Positions 1-9,907 of a stretch of DNA of 55,653 bases are shown here, piece by piece; position 1 is the stretch's first letter; each line of letters starts with the position of its first letter. The notes under the pieces are model-generated. The model searched no databases. It was given only the letters and a program-made list of their open reading frames with translations, and had not been told where the DNA came from. Origin of the DNA: Mycobacterium sp. 852002-51057_SCH5723018 (GTDB lineage Bacteria; Actinomycetota; Actinomycetes; Mycobacteriales; Mycobacteriaceae); the NCBI RefSeq assembly GCF_001667035.1, contig NZ_LZIR01000063.1, positions 1 through 55,653 on the forward strand, given 5' to 3'. The position numbers were made by a program, and so were the translations under genes.

Positions 1-788
1 GTGCCGCCGCTGGAGAACAGCCCGCCCGCGCCGCCGCCACCCCCGTCCCCGCCGGGTGAGGTGATGCTGTCGCTGTGCCCGCCGGTGCCGCCGGTCCCGG
101 CCGCGCCGAACAGCATTCCGGCGTTGCCGCCGGCCCCGCCGTTCCCGGCGGAGGCGCTCGAGTTCCCCCCGGCTCCGCCGACCCCACCGGAGCCGAACAA
201 CCCGGCGGCCCCTCCGTTGCCGCCGGTACCGCCGGGGCCGGCCAGGGCCAGCGGGTTTCCGCCGGCGCCGCCGGCTCCGCCGTTGCCGATCAGCCCGGCG
301 GCCCCGCCGTTGCCGCCGGCCCCGCCGGTGGTGCCGCCGTTGGTGCCGGATCCGCCGGCGCCGCCGTTGCCGATCAACCACCCGCCCGGCGTCCCGTTTT
401 GCCCCGTCCCCGCGGCGCCGTTGATCCCGTTGCCGATCAGCGGGCGCCCGGTGGCGGCCTGGATGGGCGCGTTGATGCCGTCGAGCAGGCTCTGCATCGG
501 GTTCGCGTTGGCCGCTTCGGCGGCCGCAAACATCGCGCCGCTGGTGTTCATCGTCTGCACGAATTGCTGGTGGAACAGCGCCGCCTCGGCGCTCATGGCC
601 TGATACAGCTCCGCGTGCCCGGAAAACAGCGACGCGATCGCGGCCGAAATCTCGTCGGCGCCCGCCGCCAGTATCCCGGTGGTCGGGGCCATCGCCGCCG
701 CGTTGGCCGCGCTGAGCGCCGAGCCGATGTTTTCCACATCCGCCGCCGCCCCGGCGAGCATCTCGGGTGCCACTATCACAAACGACAT
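1..788 (-). CDS. PE-PGRS family protein, 3' end beyond window
   Basis: Read on the minus strand, the protein begins [20 protein letters not shown], the classic N-terminus of a PE domain (about residues 1-100, helical, with the aromatic and acidic pattern of ESX-exported PE proteins). From about residue 135 it turns into Gly-Gly-Ala / Gly-Gly-Asn repeats (NGGAGG, GGTGGNGG) that run off the window edge, so only the first ~262 residues are visible. The ATG at 786-788 is preceded by a good Shine-Dalgarno (GGGAGGACAGCG). PE-PGRS proteins are type VII (ESX-5) substrates found at the cell surface; the exact function of this one is unknown. The strong proline-rich reading on the plus strand is only the antisense shadow of the glycine repeat. 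Confidence 0.93.
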   Translation of the reverse strand, partial: MSFVIVAPEMLAGAAADVENIGSALSAANAAAMAPTTGILAAGADEISAAIASLFSGHAELYQAMSAEAALFHQQFVQTMNTSGAMFAAAEAANANPMQSLLDGINAPIQAATGRPLIGNGINGAAGTGQNGTPGGWLIGNGGAGGSGTNGGTTGGAGGNGGAAGLIGNGGAGGAGGNPLALAGPGGTGGNGGAAGLFGSGGVGGAGGNSSASAGNGGAGGNAGMLFGAAGTGGTGGHSDSITSPGGDGGGGGAGGLFSSGG

Positions 789-962
789 CGCTGTCCTCCC
801 GGTCGTCATGAAGCGCTCGGGGGGATTTACGTCGCTATCCAGCCGGGCGTTCAGGTCCAATCGGGTAAAGAATGCGGGGTCGCACAGGAACGAAACGTCG
901 GTCATGGCTCGTAGATTGCGCGGGGCGGGGGTCGTAGATTTGCCCGTCGCCGGCGCGCAGGC

Positions 963-3900
963 TCAACTCTTCCCGGCCACTTCCTGCGCGAGGTGCACGC
1001 GAGAGTTGATGCTGAGCTTGGCGTAGACGTGCGTGAGATGGGTCTGCACCGTCCGCCGGGAGATAAACAGCCGCGCGGCGATCTCGTTGTTGGCCAGGCC
1101 CTCGCCGACCAGCCGCGCGACGTCGCGCTCGGTCGGGGTGAGCGACGCCCAACCGCTGGTCGGGCGCTTGCGTTCCCCGCGACCGCGCCGCGCGTAGGCG
1201 ATCGCCTCCTCGAGCGATAGGCCGGCCCCCTCGGCCCACGCGTCGTCGAAGGCCCGCGCGCCCACGGCGTCGCGCAGGGCCGCAACGGCTTGCTCGTAAT
1301 CCGCGTCGTAGATGCTGAACCGCACCACACCGATCTGCTGCCGAATCCGGTCCGCCGCGCCGAAGAGCCGTGCCGCGTCCCGATGGCTCGCGCCGTCGGC
1401 GGCCAGCCGGCCGAGGCACTCGAGGATGTCCGGCACGGCCAGGTGCGCCTGGCATTCCGCGGCGTAGCCGAGGGCCTTGTGGGCGTCGCGGTCCGCGTGA
1501 TCCGGCTCGCCTTTGGCGATCGCGATGCGGGCACGCGTGGTCAGCGCCCGGGCCAGGTGCCAGCCCGACGACACCGCGACCTGTTGGTCTGCCAACCGTC
1601 CCGCCTCGATCAGATCGCCGCGCACCAGGGCGACCTCGGCGATCGGGTTGGCGATCGCCGCGCCGAGCTCGCCCTGCTCGCTGAGCCGCCGCCGGGCGTC
1701 CTCGCTCGCCTCGGCCGCGACGGCGATATCGCCGCCGGCCACCGCCGCGGTGGCCAGCACCGCATGGCTGAACCCCTCGTTGTACGGCCACAGGTCGGAC
1801 GCGGCCTCCAGCGATGCGTGGGCCGCGGCCTGGGCGGCCGGGATGTGGCCCTGAAAGGCGAGCGCGAGGCTCAGGCTCAGCCGCGCGCCCCACCTGAACA
1901 AGACGTCGTGTGCGGCGTCGGCGTCGGCGGTCACCGTGCCGAACTGCGCGACGGCGTGGGCCAGATCGCCGCTCATCATCTGCGCCAGACCAAGCGTCCA
2001 ACGGCACGAGCGCGCGTGGAACTGGTCGCCGATCGCCTCGGCCAGCTCGAGGCCTTCCCGGGAGGCCGTGCCCGCGCCAATCGGGTCGCCCGCATAGAAC
2101 GCGCCGTTGGCCTGCCAGGTCAAGATTTGGCTCAGCCGCCACTGGTCGTCGAGCGCGCGGGCGATGCCGATCGCCTCGGCCAAATACGGGCGGGCGGCAT
2201 CGGCGCTGTAGGAAGCGATCGCGCCGCAGGCCGTGAGGGCGCGCGCCAGCAAAGCGGGATCATCGATTTCGCGGGCGATCGCCACGGCTTGGTGCGCCTG
2301 CTCGAGGTTGTCGCCGATGCTGCGCGACGCGTCGAGGGCCGCCTTGTCGGCGAGCGCGCGCCCGCGCACAACCGCCGAGATCTCGGGGTGGCGCACGCTT
2401 TGATCGGACAGGGTCGCCTCGAACCAGGCCAGCCCCTCCTGGATGCGGCCGCGGGTCTGCCACAACGGTTGCAGCGACGAGGTCAGCTCGAGCGCCCGTT
2501 CGATCTCACCGTTTTGGCGGCTCCACGCGAACGCGGCCCGCAGATTGTCGCTCTCGATCTCAACCTGCTCGAGGCGCCGGTGGTGGTACGCGTCTGCGGG
2601 GCTGTCCAGCCGGGCGGCCATCGCCGCGTAGTAATCGCGGTGGCGCGCGCGCACGTCATCGGCCTCCCCCGATTCCCGCAGCCTTTCCATCGCGTAGTGG
2701 CGCACCGTCTCGAGCAGCCGGAAGCGCGTCCGGTCGCCGGCGTGTTCGGCCACCACCAGCGACTTGTCCACCAGCTGGGCGAGCAGATCCAGCACCTGGG
2801 GCTGCTGCTCCGGGTCGCCGTCGCCGACGACCCGGGCGGCGTCCAGGTCGAACCCGCCCCGGAACACCGACAGCCGGCGAAACAAGAGGCGTTCCGGTTC
2901 GCTCAACAGCGCATGAGACCAATCGACCGACGCTCCCAAGGTCTTTTTGCCGCGCTTCCCGGTCGCGGCCCCGTGCACCAGCCGGAAGCGGTTGCGCAGG
3001 CCGTCGAGGATCTCGGCCAGCGACATCATGCGCACGCGTGCCGCGGTGAGCTCGATCCCCAGGGGAAGACCGTCCAGCCGGTCGCAAATCTCGCGCACCA
3101 CGGCCGTCTCGTCGACGGCGATGCCGAAATCGGGCCGGGCGAGGCGCGCCCGGTCGACGAAGAGTTCGATCGCCTCGTCGGCGAGCGACAGCGACGGCAC
3201 CCGCCAGGTCACCTCGCCGGCCACCCCGAGCGGCTCGCGGCTGGTGGTCAGGATCGTCAACTGCGGGCTGGCGCTCAACAGCGCGACGGCCAGTTCGGCG
3301 CAGACGTCGATCAGGTGCTCGCAATTGTCCAGCACCAGGAGCACCCGGCGGTCACCGAGGAATCGCAGCAGCGTGTCCACGGCCGAGCGGCCGGGCTGGT
3401 CCGGGAGGCCGAGCGCCCGGATCGCCGCGACGGGCACCACCGCGGGATCGGTGACCGGCGCGAGATCGACGAACCACACGTTGCCGTCGAACTCGGCCGC
3501 CGCCTGGGCGGCGACCTGCACCGCCAACCGCGTCTTGCCGACACCGCCCGCACCGGCCAGGGTCACCAGCCGGTTCTCCGACAGGGCCTTTGCCACGTCG
3601 TTGGTCAGCGTGACGCGACCCACGAACCGCGTCAGCTGCACCGGAAGCCCGTGCGGGACCACGCTGCCGGTCGTTCGCAGGGGCGGGAATTCAACGTCGA
3701 TGTCGGAGTGGCACAGCTGCGCCACCCGTTCCGGTCGGGGAAGGTCGCCGAGCTGATGGGCGCCCAGTTCGACCAGCCAGGCCTCGGCGGGCAGTTGGTC
3801 GACGACCAGGTCGCGGGCGATGCCCGACATCAGAATCTGGCCGCCGTGCGCCAGATCGCGCAGCCGGGCCGCCCGCTCCGGGGTCGGGCCGACGTAATCG

Positions 3901-4280
3901 CCCGCGTCGCCCAGCTGCACCTCGCCGGTGTGCACGCCGATGCCCAGGCGGAGCGGCGCCACCGGCGCGCGCTGCAGCTCCACGGCGCAGGCCACCGCGT
4001 CGGTCGCGTGCGCGAAGGCGGCCGTGAAGCCGTCGCCCGCGGCCGGCTCGACCGCCAGCACGCCGCCGTGTGCGGCGACGATCGCAGAGGCCCTAGCGGC
4101 CGCGCGATCGAGCCGCACGAGCGCAGCGGTCATTTGCTCCGGCCGGGTGTCCCCCAGTCGCTCGGAGCCTTCGAAACCGGCGACAAGCAGGGTCACCGTT
4201 CCTGTCGGCATACGCTCCCTGAAGCCGGGGTCACGGCTGTTGCATGACCTTGTATCCGCGCGTAAGTCAGTTTCGCTCAT
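963..4280 (-). CDS. LuxR-family regulator with degenerate cyclase domain and STAND ATPase
   Basis: Large (~1105 aa) mycobacterial LuxR regulator of the Rv0386/Rv1358/Rv2488c type. Order of domains: class III cyclase homology domain (about 28-190), NB-ARC/STAND ATPase with Walker A GAGGVGKT near residue 240 and Walker B VLLVLDNCEHL near 320, a long TPR-like helical region, and a C-terminal LuxR HTH (LTPTERDVARLVGEGLANNE) in the last 60 residues. The cyclase domain keeps GDGF but the first metal-binding Asp (usual DIEGS motif) reads GFEGS, so it is probably catalytically dead and serves as a sensor. The start is uncertain: ATG at 4280 is used; a second in-frame ATG at 4211 begins MPTGTVTLL, the usual start of the cyclase domain, with AGGGAG just upstream; a TTG at 4292 is also possible. 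Target genes are unknown; the PE-PGRS gene lies downstream on the same strand. Confidence 0.9.
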   Translation of the reverse strand: MSETDLRADTRSCNSRDPGFRERMPTGTVTLLVAGFEGSERLGDTRPEQMTAALVRLDRAAARASAIVAAHGGVLAVEPAAGDGFTAAFAHATDAVACAVELQRAPVAPLRLGIGVHTGEVQLGDAGDYVGPTPERAARLRDLAHGGQILMSGIARDLVVDQLPAEAWLVELGAHQLGDLPRPERVAQLCHSDIDVEFPPLRTTGSVVPHGLPVQLTRFVGRVTLTNDVAKALSENRLVTLAGAGGVGKTRLAVQVAAQAAAEFDGNVWFVDLAPVTDPAVVPVAAIRALGLPDQPGRSAVDTLLRFLGDRRVLLVLDNCEHLIDVCAELAVALLSASPQLTILTTSREPLGVAGEVTWRVPSLSLADEAIELFVDRARLARPDFGIAVDETAVVREICDRLDGLPLGIELTAARVRMMSLAEILDGLRNRFRLVHGAATGKRGKKTLGASVDWSHALLSEPERLLFRRLSVFRGGFDLDAARVVGDGDPEQQPQVLDLLAQLVDKSLVVAEHAGDRTRFRLLETVRHYAMERLRESGEADDVRARHRDYYAAMAARLDSPADAYHHRRLEQVEIESDNLRAAFAWSRQNGEIERALELTSSLQPLWQTRGRIQEGLAWFEATLSDQSVRHPEISAVVRGRALADKAALDASRSIGDNLEQAHQAVAIAREIDDPALLARALTACGAIASYSADAARPYLAEAIGIARALDDQWRLSQILTWQANGAFYAGDPIGAGTASREGLELAEAIGDQFHARSCRWTLGLAQMMSGDLAHAVAQFGTVTADADAAHDVLFRWGARLSLSLALAFQGHIPAAQAAAHASLEAASDLWPYNEGFSHAVLATAAVAGGDIAVAAEASEDARRRLSEQGELGAAIANPIAEVALVRGDLIEAGRLADQQVAVSSGWHLARALTTRARIAIAKGEPDHADRDAHKALGYAAECQAHLAVPDILECLGRLAADGASHRDAARLFGAADRIRQQIGVVRFSIYDADYEQAVAALRDAVGARAFDDAWAEGAGLSLEEAIAYARRGRGERKRPTSGWASLTPTERDVARLVGEGLANNEIAARLFISRRTVQTHLTHVYAKLSINSRVHLAQEVAGKS

Positions 4281-4574
4281 GCCGGCCCCCAAGGGTTCGA
4301 TACCGACCGAAATCCATAGAGGTCATCGCGGCCGCGGACCGAACCGCGGCCAGCGCGCGAACGCGGGTTGACGCTTTGCCGTCGGCGGGCCTACGACCCC
4401 GCAGCTGCCTGCAATTACGACCCCTCACGCTGAGTATCTACGCGATTCGACCGAGGTTAGTTCGACGTCGGAGCCCGCATATTTGACTCGCTTCCAACAG
4501 ACGTCGGGACCCGGATGGCGATTCGCTGCGCTTTACACCGGCCGCCCGATGACAACCGAGCGGGAGGGACAGCG

Positions 4575-4625
4575 ATGTCATACGTGGTGATTGCCCCGGT
4601 TTCGATTGACGAGGGACGGTTGTGA
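4575..4625 (+). pseudogene. 16-codon PE N-terminal remnant / leader ORF overlapping the PPE start
   Basis: A complete mini-ORF encodes [16 protein letters not shown] and stops. Its first eight residues are those of a canonical PE protein, after which homology ends. It has a strong Shine-Dalgarno (GGGAGGGACAGCG before ATG), nearly the same as that of the PE-PGRS gene at the left edge. Its TGA (4623-4625) overlaps the GTG/ATG start of the downstream PPE gene, the arrangement expected for translational coupling. I read it as what is left of a PE partner after an internal deletion, possibly kept as a leader that loads ribosomes for the PPE gene. Whether the peptide is made is unknown. Confidence 0.6.
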
Positions 4626-6424
4626 TGAACTTCCTGACGTTGCCGCCGGAGATCAATTCGGCGCGGATGTATCTGGGTGCCGGGCCGGGGCCGATGCTGG
4701 CGGCCGCGGCCGCCTGGGACGGGCTGGCCGCCGAATTGGACTCGGCGGCCAGCTCGTTCCGGTCGGTGACATCAGGGCTGGCCGGTGCCGCGTGGCAGGG
4801 TCCGGCGGCGGTGGCGATGGCGGGCGCCGCCGCGCCGTATGCGGGGTGGCTTTCCGCGGCGGCGGCACACGCGCAAGGGGCGGGCGGTCAGGTGCGCGCG
4901 GCGGCGTCGGCGTTCGAGGACGCGGTGTCGGCGACGGTGCACCCGGCCGTGGTGGCGGCCAATCGGAATCAGTTCGTGTCGCTCGTGTTCTCGAACCTGT
5001 TCGGACAGAACGCGCCGGCGATCGCGGCCGCCGAGTCTCAGTACGAGCAGATGTGGGCCGCCGACGTCGCCGCGATGGTCGGCTATCACGGCGGCGCGTC
5101 GGCGGTGGCCACGCGGCTGGCGCCGATGGCGCAGGCGCTGCAGAACCTGCCGGGCCCGCTCGGTCAGGCGCAGGGCGCCATCGCCAACGCGATCGGTGGC
5201 CTGGGCGCGAATCTGGGCCCGGGCAACGGCGGCAGCGGCAACGTCGGCGGCGGCAATCACGGCAATGGCAACCTGGGTAGCGGCAACAACGGCGACCAGA
5301 ACCTCGGTAGCGGCAACATCGGCAATACGAATATCGGCAACGGCAACAACGGCATCAGCAATATCGGCGGCGGCAACCGTGGCAACCAGAACTTTGGCGG
5401 CGGAAACGCCGGCGACAACAACACGGGTATCGGGAACTCCGGTGTGGGCAATGTGGGCGGCGGGAACCTCGGCAACGCCAACCTCGGCAGCGGGAACCTC
5501 GGCAACTCCAACGTCGGCAGCGGGAACCGCGGCGACGCCAACATGGGCGTCGCCAACCGGGGGAGCAACAACGTCGGCGTCGGGAACACCGGCAACCACA
5601 ACTTCGGCTTCGGGAATACGGGCAACAACGACATCGGGTTCGGGCTCACCGGCGACAATCAGATCGGCTTCGGCGGGCTGAACTCCGGCAGCGGCAACCT
5701 CGGCTTCGGCAACTCCGGCACCGGAAACATCGGCTTCTTCAACTCCGGCACGGGAAACGTGGGCTTGTTCAACTCGGGCAACCACAGCTTCGGCTTGGAG
5801 AATTCGGGCAGCTTCAACACGGGCTTCGCCAACGCCGGACAAGGCAACACCGGTTTCCTGAACGCAGGCTTCAGCAACTTCGGCTTCGGCGACGGCGGCT
5901 CGAACAACATGGGCATGGCCAACGGCGGTTCCCAGAACGTGGGCATGGGGAACTCGGGCTTCCAGAACACGGGCAGCGGCAACGCGGGCTCGCTGAACAC
6001 CGGCGACTTCAACGCCGGTGATATCAACACCGGCTTCGGTAATTCGGGGTCCACCAACACGGGCGGGTTCGACTCGGGCAGCCTCAACACCGGCTTCGGC
6101 AGCGCGGTCACTCCCGTCGGGGTCAAGAGCTCGGGCTTCGGCAACACCGGCATCGGCAGCTCCGGCTTCTTCAACTCGGGCGGCGACAGCTCCGGATTCC
6201 AGAACACCGGTCTGGCCTTCGAGTCGGGTTTCGGAAATTCGGGCAACGGAAACAACGCGGGCTTCAACAACTCGGGCAGTTTCCTGGCCGGCATCGGAAA
6301 CACGGGCTTCGACAACATCGGCATCGGCAACTCGAACGTCTTCAACTCGGGCATCGGAAACTCCGGCAACAGCGACTCGGGGTTCTTCAACCGCAGAGAC
6401 GCGCAGTCGGGTTTCTTCAACTAG
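4622..6424 (+). CDS. PPE family protein, MPTR subgroup
   Basis: The protein opens [19 protein letters not shown], a canonical PPE domain with the PPE motif at residues 9-11; the ~180-residue helical PPE domain includes the usual WxG-like turn (AWQGP). From about residue 200 to the end it is built of pentapeptide-type repeats of the form NxGxGNxG / NSGxxNxG (major polymorphic tandem repeats), 600 aa in total. PPE-MPTR proteins are ESX-5-dependent surface or secreted proteins restricted to slow growers of the M. tuberculosis-like clade. GTG at 4622 or ATG at 4625 can serve as start; both follow GAGGGACGGTT and overlap the stop of a PE remnant. No complete PE partner lies beside it. Confidence 0.93.
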   Translation: MMNFLTLPPEINSARMYLGAGPGPMLAAAAAWDGLAAELDSAASSFRSVTSGLAGAAWQGPAAVAMAGAAAPYAGWLSAAAAHAQGAGGQVRAAASAFEDAVSATVHPAVVAANRNQFVSLVFSNLFGQNAPAIAAAESQYEQMWAADVAAMVGYHGGASAVATRLAPMAQALQNLPGPLGQAQGAIANAIGGLGANLGPGNGGSGNVGGGNHGNGNLGSGNNGDQNLGSGNIGNTNIGNGNNGISNIGGGNRGNQNFGGGNAGDNNTGIGNSGVGNVGGGNLGNANLGSGNLGNSNVGSGNRGDANMGVANRGSNNVGVGNTGNHNFGFGNTGNNDIGFGLTGDNQIGFGGLNSGSGNLGFGNSGTGNIGFFNSGTGNVGLFNSGNHSFGLENSGSFNTGFANAGQGNTGFLNAGFSNFGFGDGGSNNMGMANGGSQNVGMGNSGFQNTGSGNAGSLNTGDFNAGDINTGFGNSGSTNTGGFDSGSLNTGFGSAVTPVGVKSSGFGNTGIGSSGFFNSGGDSSGFQNTGLAFESGFGNSGNGNNAGFNNSGSFLAGIGNTGFDNIGIGNSNVFNSGIGNSGNSDSGFFNRRDAQSGFFN

Positions 6425-6445
6425 CAGAAGCGTTTTCGGAAGATC

Positions 6446-7567
6446 GTGGTGATGTCGGACTTTTCGTTGCTGCCGCCGGAGATCAACTCGGCGCGGATCT
6501 ACGCCGGGGCGGGCGCGGGCCCGTTGTTCGTGGCGGCGACGGCGTGGGACGGGCTGGCCGCCGACTTACGGGCGTCGGCGTCTTCGTTCGGCTCGGTGGT
6601 CTCGGCGCTGGTGGGCGGGCCGTGGACGGGCCCGTCGTCGGAGGCGATGGCGGGCGCGGCGGCGCCGTACGTGTCGTGGCTGGGAGTGTCGGCGGCGCAG
6701 GCGGAAGCGGCCGCGGCCCAGGCCCGGTCGGCGGCGACGGCGTTCGAGGCGGCGCGGACGGCGACCGTGCACCCGGCGGCCGTCGCGGCGAATCGTGCGC
6801 AGCTGATGACCTTGGTGGCGACCAACTTCCTGGGCCAGAACACCCCGGCGATCGCGACCACGGAGTTCCACTACATGGAGATGTGGGCCCAGGACGTCGC
6901 CGCGATGGTCGGCTATCACGCCGGGGCGATGTCGGTGGCGTCGTCGTTGACGCCGTTTGCGGTGCCCCCAGTCGACCTGGGTGGCTTGGTATCTCAGGTC
7001 GGGGGACAGGTCGCAGGCGCAGCCTCGGCAGCAGGGAACGCGGTGGGGTCCCTGCTTTCCGGCGCGCCGCTGCAGTCGTTGTCGTCGGTGGCGCAATTCG
7101 CGACGCTTCCGGTCAGCATGCTGATGTCACCGTTGATGTCGTTGGCGCAGGGCGCGAATGGCGCCGGCTTGGCTGGGACGGCGGCCGTCGGGGCCGACGT
7201 CCCGAAGTTCGTGGGGGACACCGCGCCGGCGGCCAAACCGATCGGCGGTGGCGGCGCGGGCCTGGGTCCGGCCATGTCTGCGGGTCTGGGTAACGCCCGG
7301 CTGGTCGGCGCAATGTCTGTGCCACCGACGTGGCAGGGGTCGTCCCCGGCCCGGATGGTCAGCGCGGCGATGTCGGGGCTGGGTGGCGAAATCCCCACTG
7401 CCGCTGGGGCGGCCGGGGCCGGCATGGGTGGCATGCCGATGATGCCGATGCCGATGGGCGGCATGGGCGGCGGCGGCATGTCGGGCGGGATGCTCGGCCG
7501 CGGCGGGGCCAGCCCGCATGTGGTGCAGTCGCGGCCCTCCGTGGTGCCGCGGGTCGGGGTCGGATAG
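6446..7567 (+). CDS. PPE family protein, SVP subgroup
   Basis: This 373-residue protein has a complete PPE domain ([18 protein letters not shown], then the [16 protein letters not shown] turn) and the GxxSVPxxW signature of the PPE-SVP subgroup (GAMSVPPTW, about residue 290), followed by a Gly/Met-rich tail. GTG at 6446, GTG at 6449 or ATG at 6452 could start it. It lies 21 bp after the PPE-MPTR gene on the same strand and its first 180 residues strongly resemble that gene, consistent with tandem duplication. Expected to be exported by a type VII system and to act at the cell surface; the specific role is unknown. Confidence 0.92.
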   Translation: MVMSDFSLLPPEINSARIYAGAGAGPLFVAATAWDGLAADLRASASSFGSVVSALVGGPWTGPSSEAMAGAAAPYVSWLGVSAAQAEAAAAQARSAATAFEAARTATVHPAAVAANRAQLMTLVATNFLGQNTPAIATTEFHYMEMWAQDVAAMVGYHAGAMSVASSLTPFAVPPVDLGGLVSQVGGQVAGAASAAGNAVGSLLSGAPLQSLSSVAQFATLPVSMLMSPLMSLAQGANGAGLAGTAAVGADVPKFVGDTAPAAKPIGGGGAGLGPAMSAGLGNARLVGAMSVPPTWQGSSPARMVSAAMSGLGGEIPTAAGAAGAGMGGMPMMPMPMGGMGGGGMSGGMLGRGGASPHVVQSRPSVVPRVGVG

Positions 7568-7695
7568 GGGCGAGCGGTCGGGCTTTTCGGATCCGCCGCC
7601 AACGGTGCGCCAAGGTGCAGTCCGCGGGCAGCAACATGGCCAGCACCGATTCGAGCGGTGGGTTCCAGCTGGGCCTAGCTGCTCACACGAGGTCC

Positions 7696-9066
7696 CTAAG
7701 TAACTGCGGCGACGGCGGTTTCGGCCGCCATCACCTCGGCGGCGGCGCGCTCACCCGAGCGGATGGCGCCGTCGACCCAGCCACACATGATCGCCGAGCT
7801 CTCCGTCCCCGCCCAGTGGATGCGACCGCAGGGCTCGCGCAAGGTGTAGCCGAATTCGGTCAGCACGCCGGTCGGGGCGTGGCTGATCATCCCGCCACCG
7901 GAGTAGCGCTCGGTCGTCCAGTTCTGCTCGTGGAATTCCAGCGGCGCTTTGGCCTTGCTGCCGAACCGATCGACGAGTTCCCCGATGAGGATCGCCTTCC
8001 GTTCGGCGTCGTCGAGCTTTGTCAGCCGACGCGCCGCGGGCCCTTCGGTGATGATGCACATGATCCCGGGAGTGCCGGTGTCCGTGCAGGCGTCAATGGT
8101 CAGGGTGGCCGGGGATCCCGGAGAGGCGGACTGGCCGGACAGCCCGTCGGCGCGCCAGAAGGGCTCGTCGTAGAGGATCGAGGTCTTGATGACCGCGCCG
8201 CTGGGCATGCGCTGGTGCAGAAGCGCCCGATCCACCGGCAGCATCGGCTCGTAATGGATCGATGCCGCGATGGCCAGCGGGATCGCGACGACGACCCGAC
8301 GCGCCCGCACCGTTAAACCGTCCGCGGCGACCGTCACGCCGTCGCCGTCCTGGGCGATCTGCCGAACGGGGTGCGAAAGGTGCAGCGCGTCACCGAGTTC
8401 CGCGACGATCGGTTGGTAGATGGCGCCCATCCCGCCGACCGGGCGGGCGTCCTGGGCGCCGCCTCTGACCGAAATCACGAAGTTGGGGCCACCGCCGGAT
8501 CCCATCTGCGAAAGCAGCCACAGCAGCGACGTCTCCGACCCCGCCGAGGTGTAGGTGCCTGCCAGGGCCATGTCCAGCATCTCGCGGCCCTGCCTGGACA
8601 TGGTGTTCTTGTCGATCCATTCCGCCAAGCTGATGCGGTCCCACTCGGCGGCCTGCTTGGCCTCCCACGGTGCTTCGCGCGGGATCGCTTTGCACATCGT
8701 GTCGATGGAGAGCAGGCCGACACCGAGGTTGGTGACCGCCCACGGGCTCATCGTCCAGGGGACGGTGCCGCCGTAGCGGTGCTTCTTGCCGTCGACGATC
8801 ATCATGGCGTCGCCGTCGTTGTGCTGCTTGTATTCCGGCACGCCGAACTCGTCCATCAGCGCGTAGATGCGATCCTGTCCCGGCCCGATCCACGCGCCGC
8901 CGCGATCGACCCACGCCCCGTCCGGCCGGTACTCGGTGAAGGTGCGACCGCCGACCCGGTCGCGCGCCTCCAGCAAGGCCACCGAGCGGCCCGCTCGCTT
9001 CAACCGCAGGGCGGCCGTCAAACCCGCGAACCCGGCGCCGACCACGCAGTAATCGACCTCTGACAC
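7696..9066 (-). CDS. FAD-dependent monoamine oxidase family protein
   Basis: The 456-residue flavoprotein starts with a dinucleotide-binding fold ([19 protein letters not shown], residues 8-26) and the amine-oxidase GG motif (RDRVGGRT), and ends with the FAD-contact block [22 protein letters not shown]. Length and pattern match bacterial monoamine/polyamine oxidases such as mycobacterial AofH (Rv3170), of which it is probably a paralogue. It should oxidatively deaminate an amine in the cytosol with H2O2 release; the substrate cannot be told from sequence. The GTG start at 9064-9066 has AAGGAG six bases upstream. No obvious partner genes adjoin it. Confidence 0.9.
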   Translation of the reverse strand: MSEVDYCVVGAGFAGLTAALRLKRAGRSVALLEARDRVGGRTFTEYRPDGAWVDRGGAWIGPGQDRIYALMDEFGVPEYKQHNDGDAMMIVDGKKHRYGGTVPWTMSPWAVTNLGVGLLSIDTMCKAIPREAPWEAKQAAEWDRISLAEWIDKNTMSRQGREMLDMALAGTYTSAGSETSLLWLLSQMGSGGGPNFVISVRGGAQDARPVGGMGAIYQPIVAELGDALHLSHPVRQIAQDGDGVTVAADGLTVRARRVVVAIPLAIAASIHYEPMLPVDRALLHQRMPSGAVIKTSILYDEPFWRADGLSGQSASPGSPATLTIDACTDTGTPGIMCIITEGPAARRLTKLDDAERKAILIGELVDRFGSKAKAPLEFHEQNWTTERYSGGGMISHAPTGVLTEFGYTLREPCGRIHWAGTESSAIMCGWVDGAIRSGERAAAEVMAAETAVAAVT

Positions 9067-9120
9067 GACTGGCTCCTTACCTGGCCCCGCCCCAGCAGCA
9101 AACTACACCCCTCCGGCCCC

Positions 9121-9498
9121 GTGCAGTGGTGTGTTCATGCCGATTTCTCGGCCGGTTCAAGCGGCGACGCCGCCTTGCATAGTGTGCGGACCACCGACCC
9201 GGCCGAGAAGGCCTTCGGGGCGCGGGCGGAGGTGACGCTCAAAAGCGGCGACGTGATCACCGACGAGCTGGCGGTGGCGGACGCACACCCGTTGGGCGCC
9301 CGGCCATTTCGGCGCCCGCAGTACGTGCAGAAGTTCACCGAGCTCGCGGCCGGCATCGTGGAACCCGCCGAGCAGCAGAGGTTTTTGTCCGCCGTGGAAT
9401 CCCTTGCCGGCCTTGAGTCCGTGGACGCGCTGAACCTCGTCGTCAACCCGCGGATGCTAGCGGGCGCGCCGGTGACCCCGCCGGGGATCTTTGACTGA
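9121..9498 (+). pseudogene. prpD: prpD remnant (C-terminal part of 2-methylcitrate dehydratase)
   Basis: An open frame of up to 125 codons. From about residue 25 ([20 protein letters not shown]) onward it matches the C-terminus of MmgE/PrpD 2-methylcitrate dehydratase, ending in PVTPPGIFD. Normal PrpD has about 500 residues, so roughly the first 400, including the active-site domain, are gone. In Mtb (recalled) the order is prpD-prpC-Rv1132-metE; here prpD is a stub, prpC is absent, and the Rv1132-like gene and metE follow. The fragment is not frameshifted within itself, but no start with a ribosome site is evident. Methylcitrate-cycle function cannot come from this locus; a copy elsewhere in the genome is possible. 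Confidence 0.8.
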
Positions 9499-9592
9499 AT
9501 TCGCTGTGCATCCCGGGCGGCGCCGCCCGGCGTGTCGACGCCACAGGTTCACAATCAACGCCGTCACCGCACACTGAAACCCGGCTGCACCC

Positions 9593-9796
9593 TTACGACG
9601 GGCCGCCGTACTGCCACACCAGGGTGTGGGCGCCGGTCATCGTCGGGTTGCACCACATCATCCGGCCGTTGGCGTCGTGGGTGGTGGCATGCAGCACCGT
9701 GCAGGCGTCACCCGGTGCGGGCGCATCGGCCCGGGCGACGGCCGTCGGTGACACAGCAGCGATCGTTGCCACCATCGCGAATAGCAGTTTGCTCAT
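9593..9796 (-). CDS. small secreted protein with signal peptide
   Basis: A 67-residue protein: Met-Ser-Lys, then a hydrophobic stretch (LLFAMVATIAAVSPTAVA) and an AxA-type cleavage site (VARADA, about residue 24). The mature ~43 residues contain two cysteines (DACTVL and MWCNP) that could form a disulfide, and Trp/Tyr near the C-terminus. The ATG at 9794-9796 is preceded by GGGAG eight bases upstream. It resembles families of short secreted mycobacterial proteins of unknown function. It lies between the prpD stub and the divergently oriented DUF3556 gene. Confidence 0.75.
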   Translation of the reverse strand: MSKLLFAMVATIAAVSPTAVARADAPAPGDACTVLHATTHDANGRMMWCNPTMTGAHTLVWQYGGPS

Positions 9797-9881
9797 ATCG
9801 ATGTCTCCCAGGCGCAGGCTGACCCGACCTCACGGTATCCGCCGACGGACACACGGGCAACGGATTCAGTGCACGCGCCCC

Positions 9882-9895
9882 TAGAACACGTTTTA
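9882..9895. promoter_or_regulatory. putative KstR operator
   Basis: TAGAACACGTTTTA fits the published KstR consensus TnnAACnnGTTnnA at every fixed position. It ends 12 bp before the ATG of the DUF3556 membrane-protein gene (9908), where a repressor would block the promoter. KstR is the TetR repressor of the cholesterol-catabolic regulon in mycobacteria; binding here is inferred from sequence only. Confidence 0.6.
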
Positions 9896-9907
9896 GTCTT
9901 TGAAACC

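Noticed and set aside
1..603. Proline-rich plus-strand protein at the left edge
   Set aside because: Antisense of the PE-PGRS glycine repeats; the minus strand has a canonical PE start and ribosome site.
1290..4247. 985-codon plus-strand open frame antisense to the LuxR/ATPase gene
   Set aside because: High-GC shadow frame; no domain features, while the minus strand has Walker motifs and LuxR HTH.
4772..6420. Val/Ala- and Pro-rich minus-strand frames across the PPE-MPTR gene
   Set aside because: Repetitive antisense of the NxGxGNxG repeats.
9499..9592. Remnant of prpC after the prpD stub
   Set aside because: No citrate-synthase-like residues could be recognised in any frame.
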